Shown in pieces: positions 1 to 8,668 of a stretch of DNA of 39,331 nucleotides. Below the pieces are notes generated by a model that saw only the letters and a list, made by a program, of their open reading frames with translations, was not told the DNA's origin and made no database searches. This DNA is from a virus. Location: IMG/VR virus record IMGVR_UViG_3300045020_000093, positions 1-39,331 of that record; one strand, 5' to 3'. Position 1 is the first letter of the stretch, and each line of letters begins with the position of its first letter. A program made the position numbers and the translations under genes.

Positions 1-1061
1 GCAGAGGCCAATCGAGAGGGTGAGAAGCCTTGGGCTTGCACACTTTGGACGGCTTTTTGATCCGCTTCCTCTGGCGTCATGGTGCCAGCGGTAACAGCGG
101 CATCAAAGCCAGCTCGTTGTTTAGCAATAGCTTCTCTAACTTCCTTCTCTTGGGCTCGTTGGTTAGCTGCGTTTGCCGCTGCTAATTGGGCTTGTTGAGT
201 AGAGAAAGCACCGCGTCTATTGATGTTGTCTTGGTCTATTTCGGCAATGGTTTTGGCTGCCAAAAGGGGAGCTTGACCCGCTGCACCTTTAGCAGCTACT
301 TGGGCTAACTCGGATTTGATATGCATTCCGGCAAGGTCATAGTATTTGAGTTTAGCCTCTTCCATAAACTTATTGTCATTCATCGTGCTATCAACGATCT
401 TACCCGCTGCCACTTGTTTATCATACAGGTCTTTGATATTCTGCTTATGAGCATCGAAGTTCTTATCAATCTGTTGATTCAAGTAGGAAAGATAGGGATT
501 GGAAGCTGAACCGAGCAAACCCGCGCCCATGCCAGAGGCAAAAGCGGCTAGTCCTGACAGGACACGAGCGGGTGTCCCCTTGTCGGCCCAATATTGAGAA
601 GAGGGGTCTTTGAGAGAACCGGCTTTGGCAGCATAGTCATCATAGGCGGCTTGGAGTTGCTTGTGAGCTTCGTCAAGCTTGGCATTATTTTGAGTTTGGA
701 AGGTTTGGAAGTCTGCCGCATGTTGTTGTTGCTCGGCCGCTTCTTGGGCATGCAAATCCGCTTCCTTGTTGGCGGTATCGGCGTCTACATCACCTTGGGC
801 TTGGGCGATATTCTCTTTGCGTTGATTGACTCCTAAACTTTCCCCTACCGCTTGCTGAGGTGTGGCCGTAATGGCTCCCGCTGGGGCTTGGGGGTAGGGG
901 TTAGAGGGGTCAGTGGTGACGGGTGGAAGGACAGGAGGGGCGACCGCTGGCGCCTGCAATACTGGGGCAGCTGGTTGCGAGCCCAAAGGGGCTCCTTGTA
1001 TCGGAGTATAATTTGTCGCGCCTAATTGAAGCTGAGGGATAACGGGTTGCAAATCTACCAT
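1..1061 (-). CDS. Virion-associated protein, N-terminal part (gene crosses contig junction)
   Basis: Partial gene reading off the left contig end. Its ATG at 1061 overlaps the stop of the upstream gene as TAATG. Joined to 38512-39331 through the 99-bp repeat it gives 586 codons in frame. The first 70 or so residues are rich in Pro, Ala and Gln, starting MVDLQPVIPQLQLGA. An Ala/Gln/Glu-rich helical region with coiled-coil character follows, with one short glycine-rich hydrophobic stretch (GLAAFASGMGAGLLGSA). I do not recognise a family. Its place between the S74-chaperone gene and a 902-aa protein, after the tail genes, suggests an internal virion or DNA-ejection protein. That role is inferred from gene order only. 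Confidence 0.85.
   Translation of the reverse strand, partial: MVDLQPVIPQLQLGATNYTPIQGAPLGSQPAAPVLQAPAVAPPVLPPVTTDPSNPYPQAPAGAITATPQQAVGESLGVNQRKENIAQAQGDVDADTANKEADLHAQEAAEQQQHAADFQTFQTQNNAKLDEAHKQLQAAYDDYAAKAGSLKDPSSQYWADKGTPARVLSGLAAFASGMGAGLLGSASNPYLSYLNQQIDKNFDAHKQNIKDLYDKQVAAGKIVDSTMNDNKFMEEAKLKYYDLAGMHIKSELAQVAAKGAAGQAPLLAAKTIAEIDQDNINRRGAFSTQQAQLAAANAANQRAQEKEVREAIAKQRAGFDAAVTAGTMTPEEADQKAVQSVQAQGFSPSRLAS
22..120. repeat. Terminal redundancy, copy 1 (contig circularity overlap)
   Basis: These 99 bases are identical to 39233-39331. Collapsing the two copies fuses the reading frames at the two contig ends into one uninterrupted gene, so the simplest reading is a circular or circularly permuted genome of about 39.2 kb. 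Bases 1-21, just outside the repeat, do not match the corresponding bases 39212-39232 (14 of 21 identical), although they encode nearly the same peptide. That flank therefore looks like a strain variant. Confidence 0.9.
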
Positions 1062-1810
1062 TACTTCTTCCCCTTCTGTTTGAGACCAAGCAAAGCATCA
1101 TTGATCTTGTTTTCCAGTTGTTGTGTTTTATATGAGAGAACAGTAGCCAATAGGGGAGAAAGTTTAGCTGTATCGACTGCTAAGCCATTGGGTTGCTTGA
1201 CAACAACCGATTGTCCTAATTTGGATTTCTGTAAATCTTGTGCCAGCAAACCCGCTTCGGTTCGGGATCCATTGGCTTGATCCTTATAGTCAAAGGATTT
1301 AGGAGAGAGTGTATTGAGAAAATGCTCAATATCATCGGGGTTGGTAGGAGCGATGTTGGTCTTTAGGTTCTCATCGGAATACACCATCTGAGGGGATGCC
1401 CCAAGCTGATAGCTGGGAGCCGCTGGCATAGTCAGTTGAACCGAAGGTCGGGCGGAGCCCTGAGTTTGCGGGATGGGTTGGTTCAGAGGAGCCATAGCGG
1501 CTTGTGCTTGTTGAGGGCTAGCGATAGTGCCCCCTCCCATGGCCGCTATTGGGGCCACCGGAGCCTTTTGCGCCTTGACGTTGACCAAGGGGGCGCCTTG
1601 GGGCGTGCCTGCTAAGGTAGCGGCACTAGAGCCCATAGCGTTGGCTAAGCCTCCCAAGACCTGTTGACCGGTGGAGTATTTGTTTTGGCTGGCTTGTGTC
1701 CAATTGGATGGATCGGTGCCAGTATCCGCCGCCATTTGAGCAGGGTTATCCACTGCCATATTAGGCTGATTGCTAAAATGTTGTTCTAAAAGATCTAAAA
1801 TTCCGCTCAT
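1061..1810 (-). CDS. S74 (endosialidase-type) intramolecular chaperone domain protein
   Basis: A 249-aa protein. Residues 1-140 are low-complexity and rich in Ala, Gln and Pro. From about residue 143 a Peptidase_S74 domain begins: YSDENLKTNI, then DDIEHFLNTLSPKSFDYK, and GLLAQDL further on. The Ser145-Asp146 pair sits where S74 proteins cut themselves off. In known cases (endosialidase, T5 L-shaped fibre) the domain helps a preceding fibre trimerise and is then released. Here the passenger is only about 140 residues with no obvious beta-helix, so it may be a short fibre or may act on a neighbouring protein. The start codon follows the nozzle-like gene by 16 bases. Confidence 0.85.
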   Translation of the reverse strand: MSGILDLLEQHFSNQPNMAVDNPAQMAADTGTDPSNWTQASQNKYSTGQQVLGGLANAMGSSAATLAGTPQGAPLVNVKAQKAPVAPIAAMGGGTIASPQQAQAAMAPLNQPIPQTQGSARPSVQLTMPAAPSYQLGASPQMVYSDENLKTNIAPTNPDDIEHFLNTLSPKSFDYKDQANGSRTEAGLLAQDLQKSKLGQSVVVKQPNGLAVDTAKLSPLLATVLSYKTQQLENKINDALLGLKQKGKK

Positions 1811-1826
1811 GTTATTCTCTCATATA

Positions 1827-4800
1827 TCATCTTCCGCCCATGCCAACCTTCTTACCCACGGGCAACCTCATACCCGCTGCATGTTGCTGTACCTCAAAGG
1901 ACAAGCCAACCAAGGAAAAGCCGGGGGAGCCTTGCAAATATTGAGGGGAACCAACTTGTAGCGTTTGGCTGGGGTTATTGGTATCGAAGAAAGTGAGTTG
2001 CAAACTCTCGCAACGGTTTTGCTTGAGATTGACTTGGAATTGATAGCCGGCAAAGGTGTTGCTTCCCCATGTGCCAGTTGCGCCCCAGAAGGGGAGGCTA
2101 CCCCAGCGATTATCGACCAATTTGCTATCGGTGGAGGTGGCACCTTTGACCGAAGGATTGTAGTTATAGCCCACTTGATATTGCAAGGTATGCGGCCCTT
2201 GCAGAAGCCCAAACAGATAGCAGGAATAGACAGACTGATAGCCTTGCAAACCGCCAAACTTGAGCCAAGGTGTGCGAAGGAGCATTTCGACGGGCACTAC
2301 CTTATTACCGGGGAAGGTATCCACATAGATAGTATTGGTGATGTCTTGAATCATAACATTCCCGTCCGCTCGCAAGATGCAAAGCGCATTATTCCAAACG
2401 GTGGCACTGATAGCCGGCAAGCCTTCCCAAGTGCTCCAAGCATTGAAATAGTAGTTATAGACTAAGCAAGTGCCTTCCAAAGTGGTGAAAACAACCTGAT
2501 TGGATTGCGCTAACAGATTGGCGGAGGTAATGGTCAGATCGTTGTATCGCTCGACCGGTTTGCCGATATAGGTAATGCTCTCATCTCTGCCAAACAAGTA
2601 AATTCCCTTGTTGCTCTTGAACAACAAACCGCCCGGACTATTGGGGGTTTGCGTGATAAAGACCAAAGAGTTTTGATTGTTGCATCCAGTGTCGGAAACA
2701 AGGAGAGTGGCATCATTGAATTGCCCCGAAGTATCCAAGGCGTTGGGGCCGTCCCCTTGCATGATGAAAATGGAAGTCTCCTTGAAGATAACGAAGTAGC
2801 TATCCATGACGGCTATGGCGGTAATGTCGTTTCCCAATCGGCTATCCACACCCTCCACAAAGGAGGTGTTGAAGTCAAGCGCCAAGGTGTTGTATTGGTC
2901 TTGCTCAAACTTGTTTTGCGAATACCAGATGACACCCGGATCTTCGTTGCTATTGATCATAATCCTTTGTTGAAAGAGAGAGATGAGAGAGCAAGCCGGA
3001 GGGGCGGTATTGGCAAGCTGAGAGTTGGTATAAATGTTCTCATTGGCACCGATTTGGGTATCCGATAAGGTATCGGTATAGGTCCAAGTGTCTTTGGTAA
3101 TGTCATTGACCAAAGGAGCATTGTCGTTGGTGATTTTGTAGAAAATGGGCAAGTTGAGTTGCGTTCGGTAGATCGAGATGATGACGGGGGAGCGAGAGGC
3201 CACCTTATCCGTCAAGCGCAACATGGGGCCGGTTAGAATGGCCTTTTGTCCTGTTTGGGTGGTAGAAATACTGTTGGCTACGGAGGTGCCGCTTCGTTGC
3301 ACTTGCCCGAAATTATCCGTCCACTCATAGACCACCAGCCATTGATATAGGTTGGGAGCCGTTTCACTACTATAACTGAGGTTGCCCCCTCCACTGGACG
3401 TGGACAGAACGATATCGCAACCATAGCCGTTGGCTAATTCGGGAAAGAGGTGAAAGTTATCTTCCACGCACGAGATCCCGTCATAGATTTTCTTGACGCC
3501 CCCCACTAGATGTAGGTTGTTGTTGGCTGAGACATTGTTGAAGGCATCCGAGTCAGCAAAGGAGGTAGAATAGCCGGCACAACCAAGGTTGACCGTTTGA
3601 GCTTCATTGTAGGAAGTAAAGGGGCCTTTGCGTTGTCCAGCGAATAGGAAGGTGAGCCCGGTATCGGTGGTATCCGCTTGCGAGAGAAGCGGGTTAGAGC
3701 GGTAGTTACCGCCGTTGCTGGGAGCGTGCTTGCTAACGATGGTAAAGGCTGTCGCAGCGGCACTGGAGACGCCTTGTTGCTCCCCTGCCACGGCACTCTG
3801 GTAGCTTCCACCTTGCGTCAAGCAAAGAGTAAAGTAAGTGGCTTGCAAGGAGGTTTGAGCCACGGTATTGATAAAGACGTTATTGTTATAGACGAATGGT
3901 TTAGAGGCTAATCCTAAACCTCTCTGTTGACCGATGAAGTTGGTATTACCCTTTACTTCTACGGTGTAGTTCATTAGGTAATTGTTATTACCGCTATTGG
4001 CTACCTCATAGGTCAAGTTGACGCTATCTGTCTGCAAGCCTTGACACATAGCGATCCTATTGCAGGGTTGCGGAAAAAGAGCATTGAGCGAAGTTGGATC
4101 GAGCAAAGGAGTAAAGGTGCCGCTGGAAAATTGCCAGCAAGAGACAAAGGTATCGCTGGCATTGGTGAAGCTGACCCAAATGTTGCTTGATGAGTCGAGG
4201 CACATAGCCACGGCATTGATGGTTCCGTAGCCGTCTGACAGGATGAAAGAGTCTTGATTGAATTTGAGGCCAGAAGTAGAGGAATAGCAGACCAATAAGC
4301 TATCTTGGAAGATGACAGCATCATAGGGGATAGAGGCATTATCCGAAGCTAAGGCACCATCTTGGGCGATCGGGTTGAATTGCGAGCTCATCTGGAAAGG
4401 CTGAGCCACTGGGATGGTGTTGTAGAAGAGAGAATCAGCGGACGCTTGATAACAGAGATAGAAAGTCTGATAGCCGTCCGTCACCGCCTTAGGTAGCGAG
4501 CCATTGAGCCACAAGAGTTGATCGGTGATAATGCTGGTGTTGGTGTCATTGTTGATGACAGAATAACGCACACCATTGCTATAAAGAGGAAATTGGCGAT
4601 TATCCTCCCACAAGTAGACGGAAATGTTATTAGCCGAAGTGACATCGGGGTTGCTTTGAGTGGCCGTCTTAGTGTTCAGGATTCTAGTTTGAGTGTTGAC
4701 GGAAGCCAAGGCGGCTCCTCGGTTGATCCAAGTATCGTTCTCTTCTTGATACGAGTACAGGCTGACACCATCAAACAAGCAAAGCTCATTGTTGAAGGTA

Positions 4801-5012
4801 GTGATATTGAAGCCTGCATCAATGTTGCCACCTCCTTGAATGTTGGTGGACAGCAAGGAGAGACCCGTTCTCTTGTCGATTTGCCCTACTTTATTGTAGA
4901 CAATATTTTGCGCATCCTCCAAGAAGGGTTGGTCTAAGACAAAGCCAGCTACCCCGCTATTGAGACCACCAGAAAAGGTAATGGGGACAACGGTTATGCC
5001 CGGTAGCGTCAT
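1827..5012 (-). CDS. Large tail protein, nozzle/stabilisation-like (T7 gp12-type candidate)
   Basis: At 1061 aa, one of the two largest genes. The N-terminus reads as DAQNIVYNKVGQIDKRTGLS, the 'annotated variables, then KR-x-G' opening common in podoviral tail nozzle (tubular B) proteins. The body is beta-rich, with repeated short strands ending in Asp-Gly or Asn turns. From about residue 690 comes a region including IMINSNEDPGVIWYSQ and YFVIFKETSIFIMQGDG, typical of the beta-propeller part of such proteins. It follows the fibre-like gene and precedes the S74 gene in the same direction. The family call is made by pattern and context and is not certain. A large baseplate or stopper protein is the alternative. 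Confidence 0.65.
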   Translation of the reverse strand: MTLPGITVVPITFSGGLNSGVAGFVLDQPFLEDAQNIVYNKVGQIDKRTGLSLLSTNIQGGGNIDAGFNITTFNNELCLFDGVSLYSYQEENDTWINRGAALASVNTQTRILNTKTATQSNPDVTSANNISVYLWEDNRQFPLYSNGVRYSVINNDTNTSIITDQLLWLNGSLPKAVTDGYQTFYLCYQASADSLFYNTIPVAQPFQMSSQFNPIAQDGALASDNASIPYDAVIFQDSLLVCYSSTSGLKFNQDSFILSDGYGTINAVAMCLDSSSNIWVSFTNASDTFVSCWQFSSGTFTPLLDPTSLNALFPQPCNRIAMCQGLQTDSVNLTYEVANSGNNNYLMNYTVEVKGNTNFIGQQRGLGLASKPFVYNNNVFINTVAQTSLQATYFTLCLTQGGSYQSAVAGEQQGVSSAAATAFTIVSKHAPSNGGNYRSNPLLSQADTTDTGLTFLFAGQRKGPFTSYNEAQTVNLGCAGYSTSFADSDAFNNVSANNNLHLVGGVKKIYDGISCVEDNFHLFPELANGYGCDIVLSTSSGGGNLSYSSETAPNLYQWLVVYEWTDNFGQVQRSGTSVANSISTTQTGQKAILTGPMLRLTDKVASRSPVIISIYRTQLNLPIFYKITNDNAPLVNDITKDTWTYTDTLSDTQIGANENIYTNSQLANTAPPACSLISLFQQRIMINSNEDPGVIWYSQNKFEQDQYNTLALDFNTSFVEGVDSRLGNDITAIAVMDSYFVIFKETSIFIMQGDGPNALDTSGQFNDATLLVSDTGCNNQNSLVFITQTPNSPGGLLFKSNKGIYLFGRDESITYIGKPVERYNDLTITSANLLAQSNQVVFTTLEGTCLVYNYYFNAWSTWEGLPAISATVWNNALCILRADGNVMIQDITNTIYVDTFPGNKVVPVEMLLRTPWLKFGGLQGYQSVYSCYLFGLLQGPHTLQYQVGYNYNPSVKGATSTDSKLVDNRWGSLPFWGATGTWGSNTFAGYQFQVNLKQNRCESLQLTFFDTNNPSQTLQVGSPQYLQGSPGFSLVGLSFEVQQHAAGMRLPVGKKVGMGGR

Positions 5013-5049
5013 TGAAACCTAGCTTTCGGGGAAAGAGACATGTTGCGCC

Positions 5050-6783
5050 TTATGTTGAAAACTGCATACTCTGTATATTATCGTAGCTCAAAACCATTGA
5101 CATATAGAGATTACCACCCATACCGTAGGTATTGCCTTCTTCTGTCAGAATTAGATAATAGGTATATTGTGCGTTGTTGATAGTATTATTGGTGTTGCAA
5201 GTAAAGGTCAGATACTTGATGTTATTGGCATTGACCCAAGTAGCCCCAGAGATAGCGCCCGAACCTGCATAAGGCGTAGGAGTAGAGCCAGCTGTATTGA
5301 GGTAGACTAAGCCGGCACCCGTGTTGACCGTTTGATCGACACGAAAGACGTTGATAGTGGGGTAGGTAAAATCTGTTCCGGGCGTCAAGGTGCCAGAGTT
5401 GCCGGGGTGAGGGTTATTGACAATGAAAGCAACGGCAACAGAGACTAAAGTAGCGTTGTTGTGAACAACGGGAATGGGAACGTATTGTTGGATAGTGTCA
5501 TTAGCTCCGCCCGAAAAGGCGTAAGGACCAATCAAACCGGGATTAGGGGGAATGAGAAGGCCCCCCGATGGGTTAGTTACCTGAGTGGTATTCGCTCCCC
5601 AAGTTTGATTGGAGTCGCCAGGCACCGCCCAAGTGCCATTAGCACTAGAGCCGGAAGCATAGCTAAATCTGGGATCGCCCAAGGGGATAAGAGGGTAAAC
5701 TAAGGTTCGGCTTCTGGGAGTGGCAAAGCCGACCCAATCGTTAGCACCGCCATTGTTTTGGATGCCCCCCGGAGTAATGCTTTGCAAACCTCCCCCGATA
5801 TTGGATTGGATAGATCCCGTGCCTCCAATGGTGGTCTTGCCAGCATTGAGGGTATTGGTTCCAATGGTAGTGCCGTTGTTGTTGATGGTGCCGCTGTTAT
5901 TGAATTGACCGGCAGAGTCGATGTTGATAAAAGAGCTTGTGCTAACGTTGATAGCAGAGTTGCCCGTCAAGGTGAGGCCAGTGGCCGTCAAGGTGCCGGA
6001 AGTGTTATCGGTGGTAATGTTACCGCCCACCATATTGAAGTTGGATTCATTGAGCTGCAAAGTCTGGCCGCTATAAACCACTTGGTTCCAAGCCCACCAA
6101 AGATCGACACCATCCGAATAAAAGGCAACATATCCACCGTTGGAGTTGATAACCCAAGTGGTATTTCCGTTATCTCCAAAGGTGTTGCCAGAAGCGGGTG
6201 CGACTTGAATGGTGATATTGTTGGTTCCTGCATTGTTGGAAACATCTCGGAACACGAACAACCTACCGGTAGAAGGAGGATAGCCTTGTGGGGCGACATA
6301 GCCAGCGATCGGGAGAGTGCCAGTAATGGCGCCTCCACTGGTGTTGATATTGATTAGGTTATAGGTATCGGTGTAAGCGATGGTGAAGTTAGCTGACACG
6401 TCCCTAAAAGTGAAGTTGGTAAAATTGACAATATTGGCAGAGCCACCCGAAAGAGGATGAAAGACACCATTACTATCATTGAAGCCAAGCACGTTTTGAT
6501 TGACATAAAGCGTGTTGACATCTTGGGAGCCAACCAACTGGGAAGGTTGCGAGATAAACTCAATGGCTTGGGTATTGGTCAGCGGGTTATCTTGCAAGGA
6601 GAGCGGGCCGTCTACTGGTTGTCCTGACAGATTGATCGGTGCGCCATTGCCGGGGGAGTGATCGTGGCCGTCAATGATAATAAGGTCGTTGCTAACGTCC
6701 GCTTGAGCCGCTGGCCCCTGTGTAACGAGCGTGGGGACATTCAAGCCCATTTCTGGCGTAACAATAACGGTTGGATCACTCAT
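5050..6783 (-). CDS. Tail fibre or spike-like structural protein
   Basis: A 577-aa protein with the phage-fibre motif DGHDHSPGNGAPINLSGQ near residues 38-55. A Thr/Asn/Gly-rich repetitive centre follows (about 245-340), with short strand repeats such as GTINNNGTTIGTNTLNAGKT that suggest a beta-helix or beta-prism shaft. The C-terminal 200 residues look like a globular beta domain. No enzymatic motif is visible. It sits in the tail block beside the nozzle-like gene, so it probably belongs to the tail or neck. Receptor binding is possible, but the lectin-like proteins at 28979-31052 are the stronger candidates for that. Confidence 0.7.
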   Translation of the reverse strand: MSDPTVIVTPEMGLNVPTLVTQGPAAQADVSNDLIIIDGHDHSPGNGAPINLSGQPVDGPLSLQDNPLTNTQAIEFISQPSQLVGSQDVNTLYVNQNVLGFNDSNGVFHPLSGGSANIVNFTNFTFRDVSANFTIAYTDTYNLININTSGGAITGTLPIAGYVAPQGYPPSTGRLFVFRDVSNNAGTNNITIQVAPASGNTFGDNGNTTWVINSNGGYVAFYSDGVDLWWAWNQVVYSGQTLQLNESNFNMVGGNITTDNTSGTLTATGLTLTGNSAINVSTSSFINIDSAGQFNNSGTINNNGTTIGTNTLNAGKTTIGGTGSIQSNIGGGLQSITPGGIQNNGGANDWVGFATPRSRTLVYPLIPLGDPRFSYASGSSANGTWAVPGDSNQTWGANTTQVTNPSGGLLIPPNPGLIGPYAFSGGANDTIQQYVPIPVVHNNATLVSVAVAFIVNNPHPGNSGTLTPGTDFTYPTINVFRVDQTVNTGAGLVYLNTAGSTPTPYAGSGAISGATWVNANNIKYLTFTCNTNNTINNAQYTYYLILTEEGNTYGMGGNLYMSMVLSYDNIQSMQFST

Positions 6784-6821
6784 AGCAATTATATCCTTTT
6801 AGTATAAGGCAAACGGAAGTT

Positions 6822-7220
6822 TTAGAAGACAATAAGGCTCACCGTACAAACCTGATCGCTCGTCAAGACCAAATAGGTAGAGGTATCGTAGGTAGTCGTG
6901 TTTTGCTTATCGTAGAAGGTGGGAGGAAAGGATGCGCCCGGTGGTAGGGTCAAGCGACAAACTGACCAACCGGTGAGCGTTCTTCCCAGAGTATGCGGAA
7001 TAATATTATCACCACCAATAATAGCAATATCCTGCAACACAATACTATCTAACTGAACCTTTTTGAGTAATTGTTGAAAGATAGCATTGAGGTTGGAGAT
7101 TAGACCGTTGAACAATCTCACCACTTGACTAATGGTAGCCGCGCTTTGCGCGGATCCCGAAGGGCTAGTGGTGCTATTCTCGGAAAGTTTGGAGTTGGAA
7201 GTAAATTGAATAAGCGTCAA
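6822..7220 (-). CDS. Small virion protein with TTG start coupled to upstream gene
   Basis: A 132-aa protein. No ATG lies in its first residues. The frame opens with TTG at 7220-7218, overlapping the previous stop as TTGA, so translation is probably coupled. The sequence combines a Ser/Thr/Asn-rich N-terminus, a helical stretch (VVRLFNGLISNLNAIFQQLL) and a compact beta end with LGRTLTGWSVCRL and a closing CTVSLIVF. That ending is common in small phage tail or neck proteins. Function unknown. It lies between the Q/A-rich virion gene and the fibre-like gene. Confidence 0.75.
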   Translation of the reverse strand: MTLIQFTSNSKLSENSTTSPSGSAQSAATISQVVRLFNGLISNLNAIFQQLLKKVQLDSIVLQDIAIIGGDNIIPHTLGRTLTGWSVCRLTLPPGASFPPTFYDKQNTTTYDTSTYLVLTSDQVCTVSLIVF

Positions 7221-8050
7221 AGTAGTCCGCCCACTATGCCGGAAGTGCCTTGTAAGATGGAGCCGGCTAGCTTTTGGTTGTTAGCCGCAGCATTCTGATA
7301 AGCTTGGTTGCCAATGTTGCCCAAGCCTAGTTGTTGTTGGACTCCTAGTTGCTGACCTTGGATTTGACCTTGTTGATTAGCCAAGCCTTGGGCCGCAGTG
7401 TTGTTGAGGTAGTTGGTTTGCGCTTGCAAGGTGTTGGCTTGGTTGGCTTGGTTGATAGCGTTCTGTTGAGCCGCGTTCTGCAAGCCCAGTTGTTGTTGCT
7501 GACCGGCTACCGTGCCGTAGATATTGGCTTGCTGACCCAAGGCGGCTAGGGCTTGGTTGGCTTCGGCTGGCACCGCGTTAGCTGCCACTTGTTGAGCACC
7601 CGTGGATTGGGCATTGCGGGCGGCTAATTGGGCTTGTGCGGGGTTGCCGGCACCTCTGGCTGACCCGAGCATGCTTTCCGCCGATTGCAGGTTGGAGGCA
7701 CCTTGCTGTTGAGCAGCGGCTAGGGCCGGGTTAGGGCCGGTTCCGTTGGCTATATTGCCGTAGGTATTAGCCAAGCCCAGTTGTTGAGCTTGGGCACCCG
7801 GGGTGGAGCCTTGGGCGGCTTGCAGGGGGTTGCCGGTAGTGGCTCCCAAATAGTTGTTGGCAGCGTTCTGATACGCACCCGGTTGATAGTTCGGATTGAC
7901 GAAAGCAGAGCTATCGATGTTGAAGGTAGGAGCTTGATACATTCCAGTCCCAAACATACCGGGCGTTCCAGTATTGGAGGACATCGAACCAAAGTTATTG
8001 GCTCCTAGTTGTGGGGTGTAAGCGATAGGTACATTGACAGCATTTGGCAT
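7217..8050 (-). CDS. Gln/Ala/Asn-rich virion protein (internal or ejection protein candidate)
   Basis: A 277-aa protein with very biased composition. From residue 80 it is nearly all Gln, Ala, Asn, Gly and Leu, with runs such as LGLQNAAQQNAINQANQANT that predict long amphipathic helices. It ends in a hydrophobic glycine-rich tail (SILQGTSGIVGGLL). Small Q/A-rich proteins in this position in podoviruses are often internal virion proteins that help DNA cross the envelope. That is an inference from composition and order. It is separated from the adaptor gene by a GIY-YIG homing endonuclease gene. Confidence 0.75.
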   Translation of the reverse strand: MPNAVNVPIAYTPQLGANNFGSMSSNTGTPGMFGTGMYQAPTFNIDSSAFVNPNYQPGAYQNAANNYLGATTGNPLQAAQGSTPGAQAQQLGLANTYGNIANGTGPNPALAAAQQQGASNLQSAESMLGSARGAGNPAQAQLAARNAQSTGAQQVAANAVPAEANQALAALGQQANIYGTVAGQQQQLGLQNAAQQNAINQANQANTLQAQTNYLNNTAAQGLANQQGQIQGQQLGVQQQLGLGNIGNQAYQNAAANNQKLAGSILQGTSGIVGGLL

Positions 8051-8668
8051 TTATCTATTCCTTCTGATCTTCTGAATTGTTTGGTAATGACAACCATAAT
8101 CAGTCGCAATAACACGAGACCCTCTTGGATCATTGCGAATCGCTGTAAGCTGTTGGTCCGTCAACTTCTCTCCCCATACCTTCCTACCATTGATTGTTCT
8201 TTGTATCCTATATTCATACCGTTTTGGTTTGATGGTTCCCTTGTTAGGATGCGCCTTCATATAAACTGCGTGATTGGCGTTTCGTTCGGGCGAGTTAGAA
8301 TGCCCCTTTACAAATCTACCTTTATTTGGATGAGCCTTCTGCCATTCCGCTATCTTAGCTCTTTGTTCTTCTCCCCACATTTGACCGCCAGATTTTAGGT
8401 TATATCCTCTATCTCTATTTCGGCTATCATATCGAGTAATCAAACCCTTCTCAATACAATCAGCTTGCCAAGGATTATTAGCAAAGTCTACGATTTGAAA
8501 TGTGAATTGATCTATCCCGTGATTTTTCATAGCGTTGTGAATATATTGTCCAGTTCGCGCTCGTTTAGCATCGTATTTATGTTGTTTCCATCGGATGCGC
8601 GGGTTGATAGTCCGTCCGATGTAAACTTTACCATTTTTCCCATTCGTTATTGTGTAAAGATAGTGCAT
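8051..8668 (-). CDS. GIY-YIG homing endonuclease
   Basis: A 205-aa protein. The GIY-YIG domain is at the N-terminus: YLYTITN, then KVYIGRT, Arg in NPRIRWKQH, a conserved Glu in CIEKGLITRYD and the Asn of GYNLKSGG. Basic linker repeats follow (KAHPNKG appears twice), then a C-terminal helix-turn-helix-like end (VIATDYGCHYQTIQKIRRN). ATG at 8668 is chosen because GGAG lies 7-10 bases upstream. An in-frame GTG at 8683 lacks a site. The gene overlaps the last 41 bases of the adaptor gene, so it appears to have landed on that gene's 3' end. It probably promotes its own spread between related phages. Its start lies in a perfect hairpin. Confidence 0.9.
   Translation of the reverse strand: MHYLYTITNGKNGKVYIGRTINPRIRWKQHKYDAKRARTGQYIHNAMKNHGIDQFTFQIVDFANNPWQADCIEKGLITRYDSRNRDRGYNLKSGGQMWGEEQRAKIAEWQKAHPNKGRFVKGHSNSPERNANHAVYMKAHPNKGTIKPKRYEYRIQRTINGRKVWGEKLTDQQLTAIRNDPRGSRVIATDYGCHYQTIQKIRRNR

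Noticed and set aside
1965-2465. 166-codon plus-strand frame inside the 1061-aa tail gene
   Set aside because: Opposite strand of a long coding gene; composition mirrors its codons.
5758-6357. 199-codon plus-strand frame inside the fibre-like gene
   Set aside because: Antisense shadow; no start site or family resemblance.
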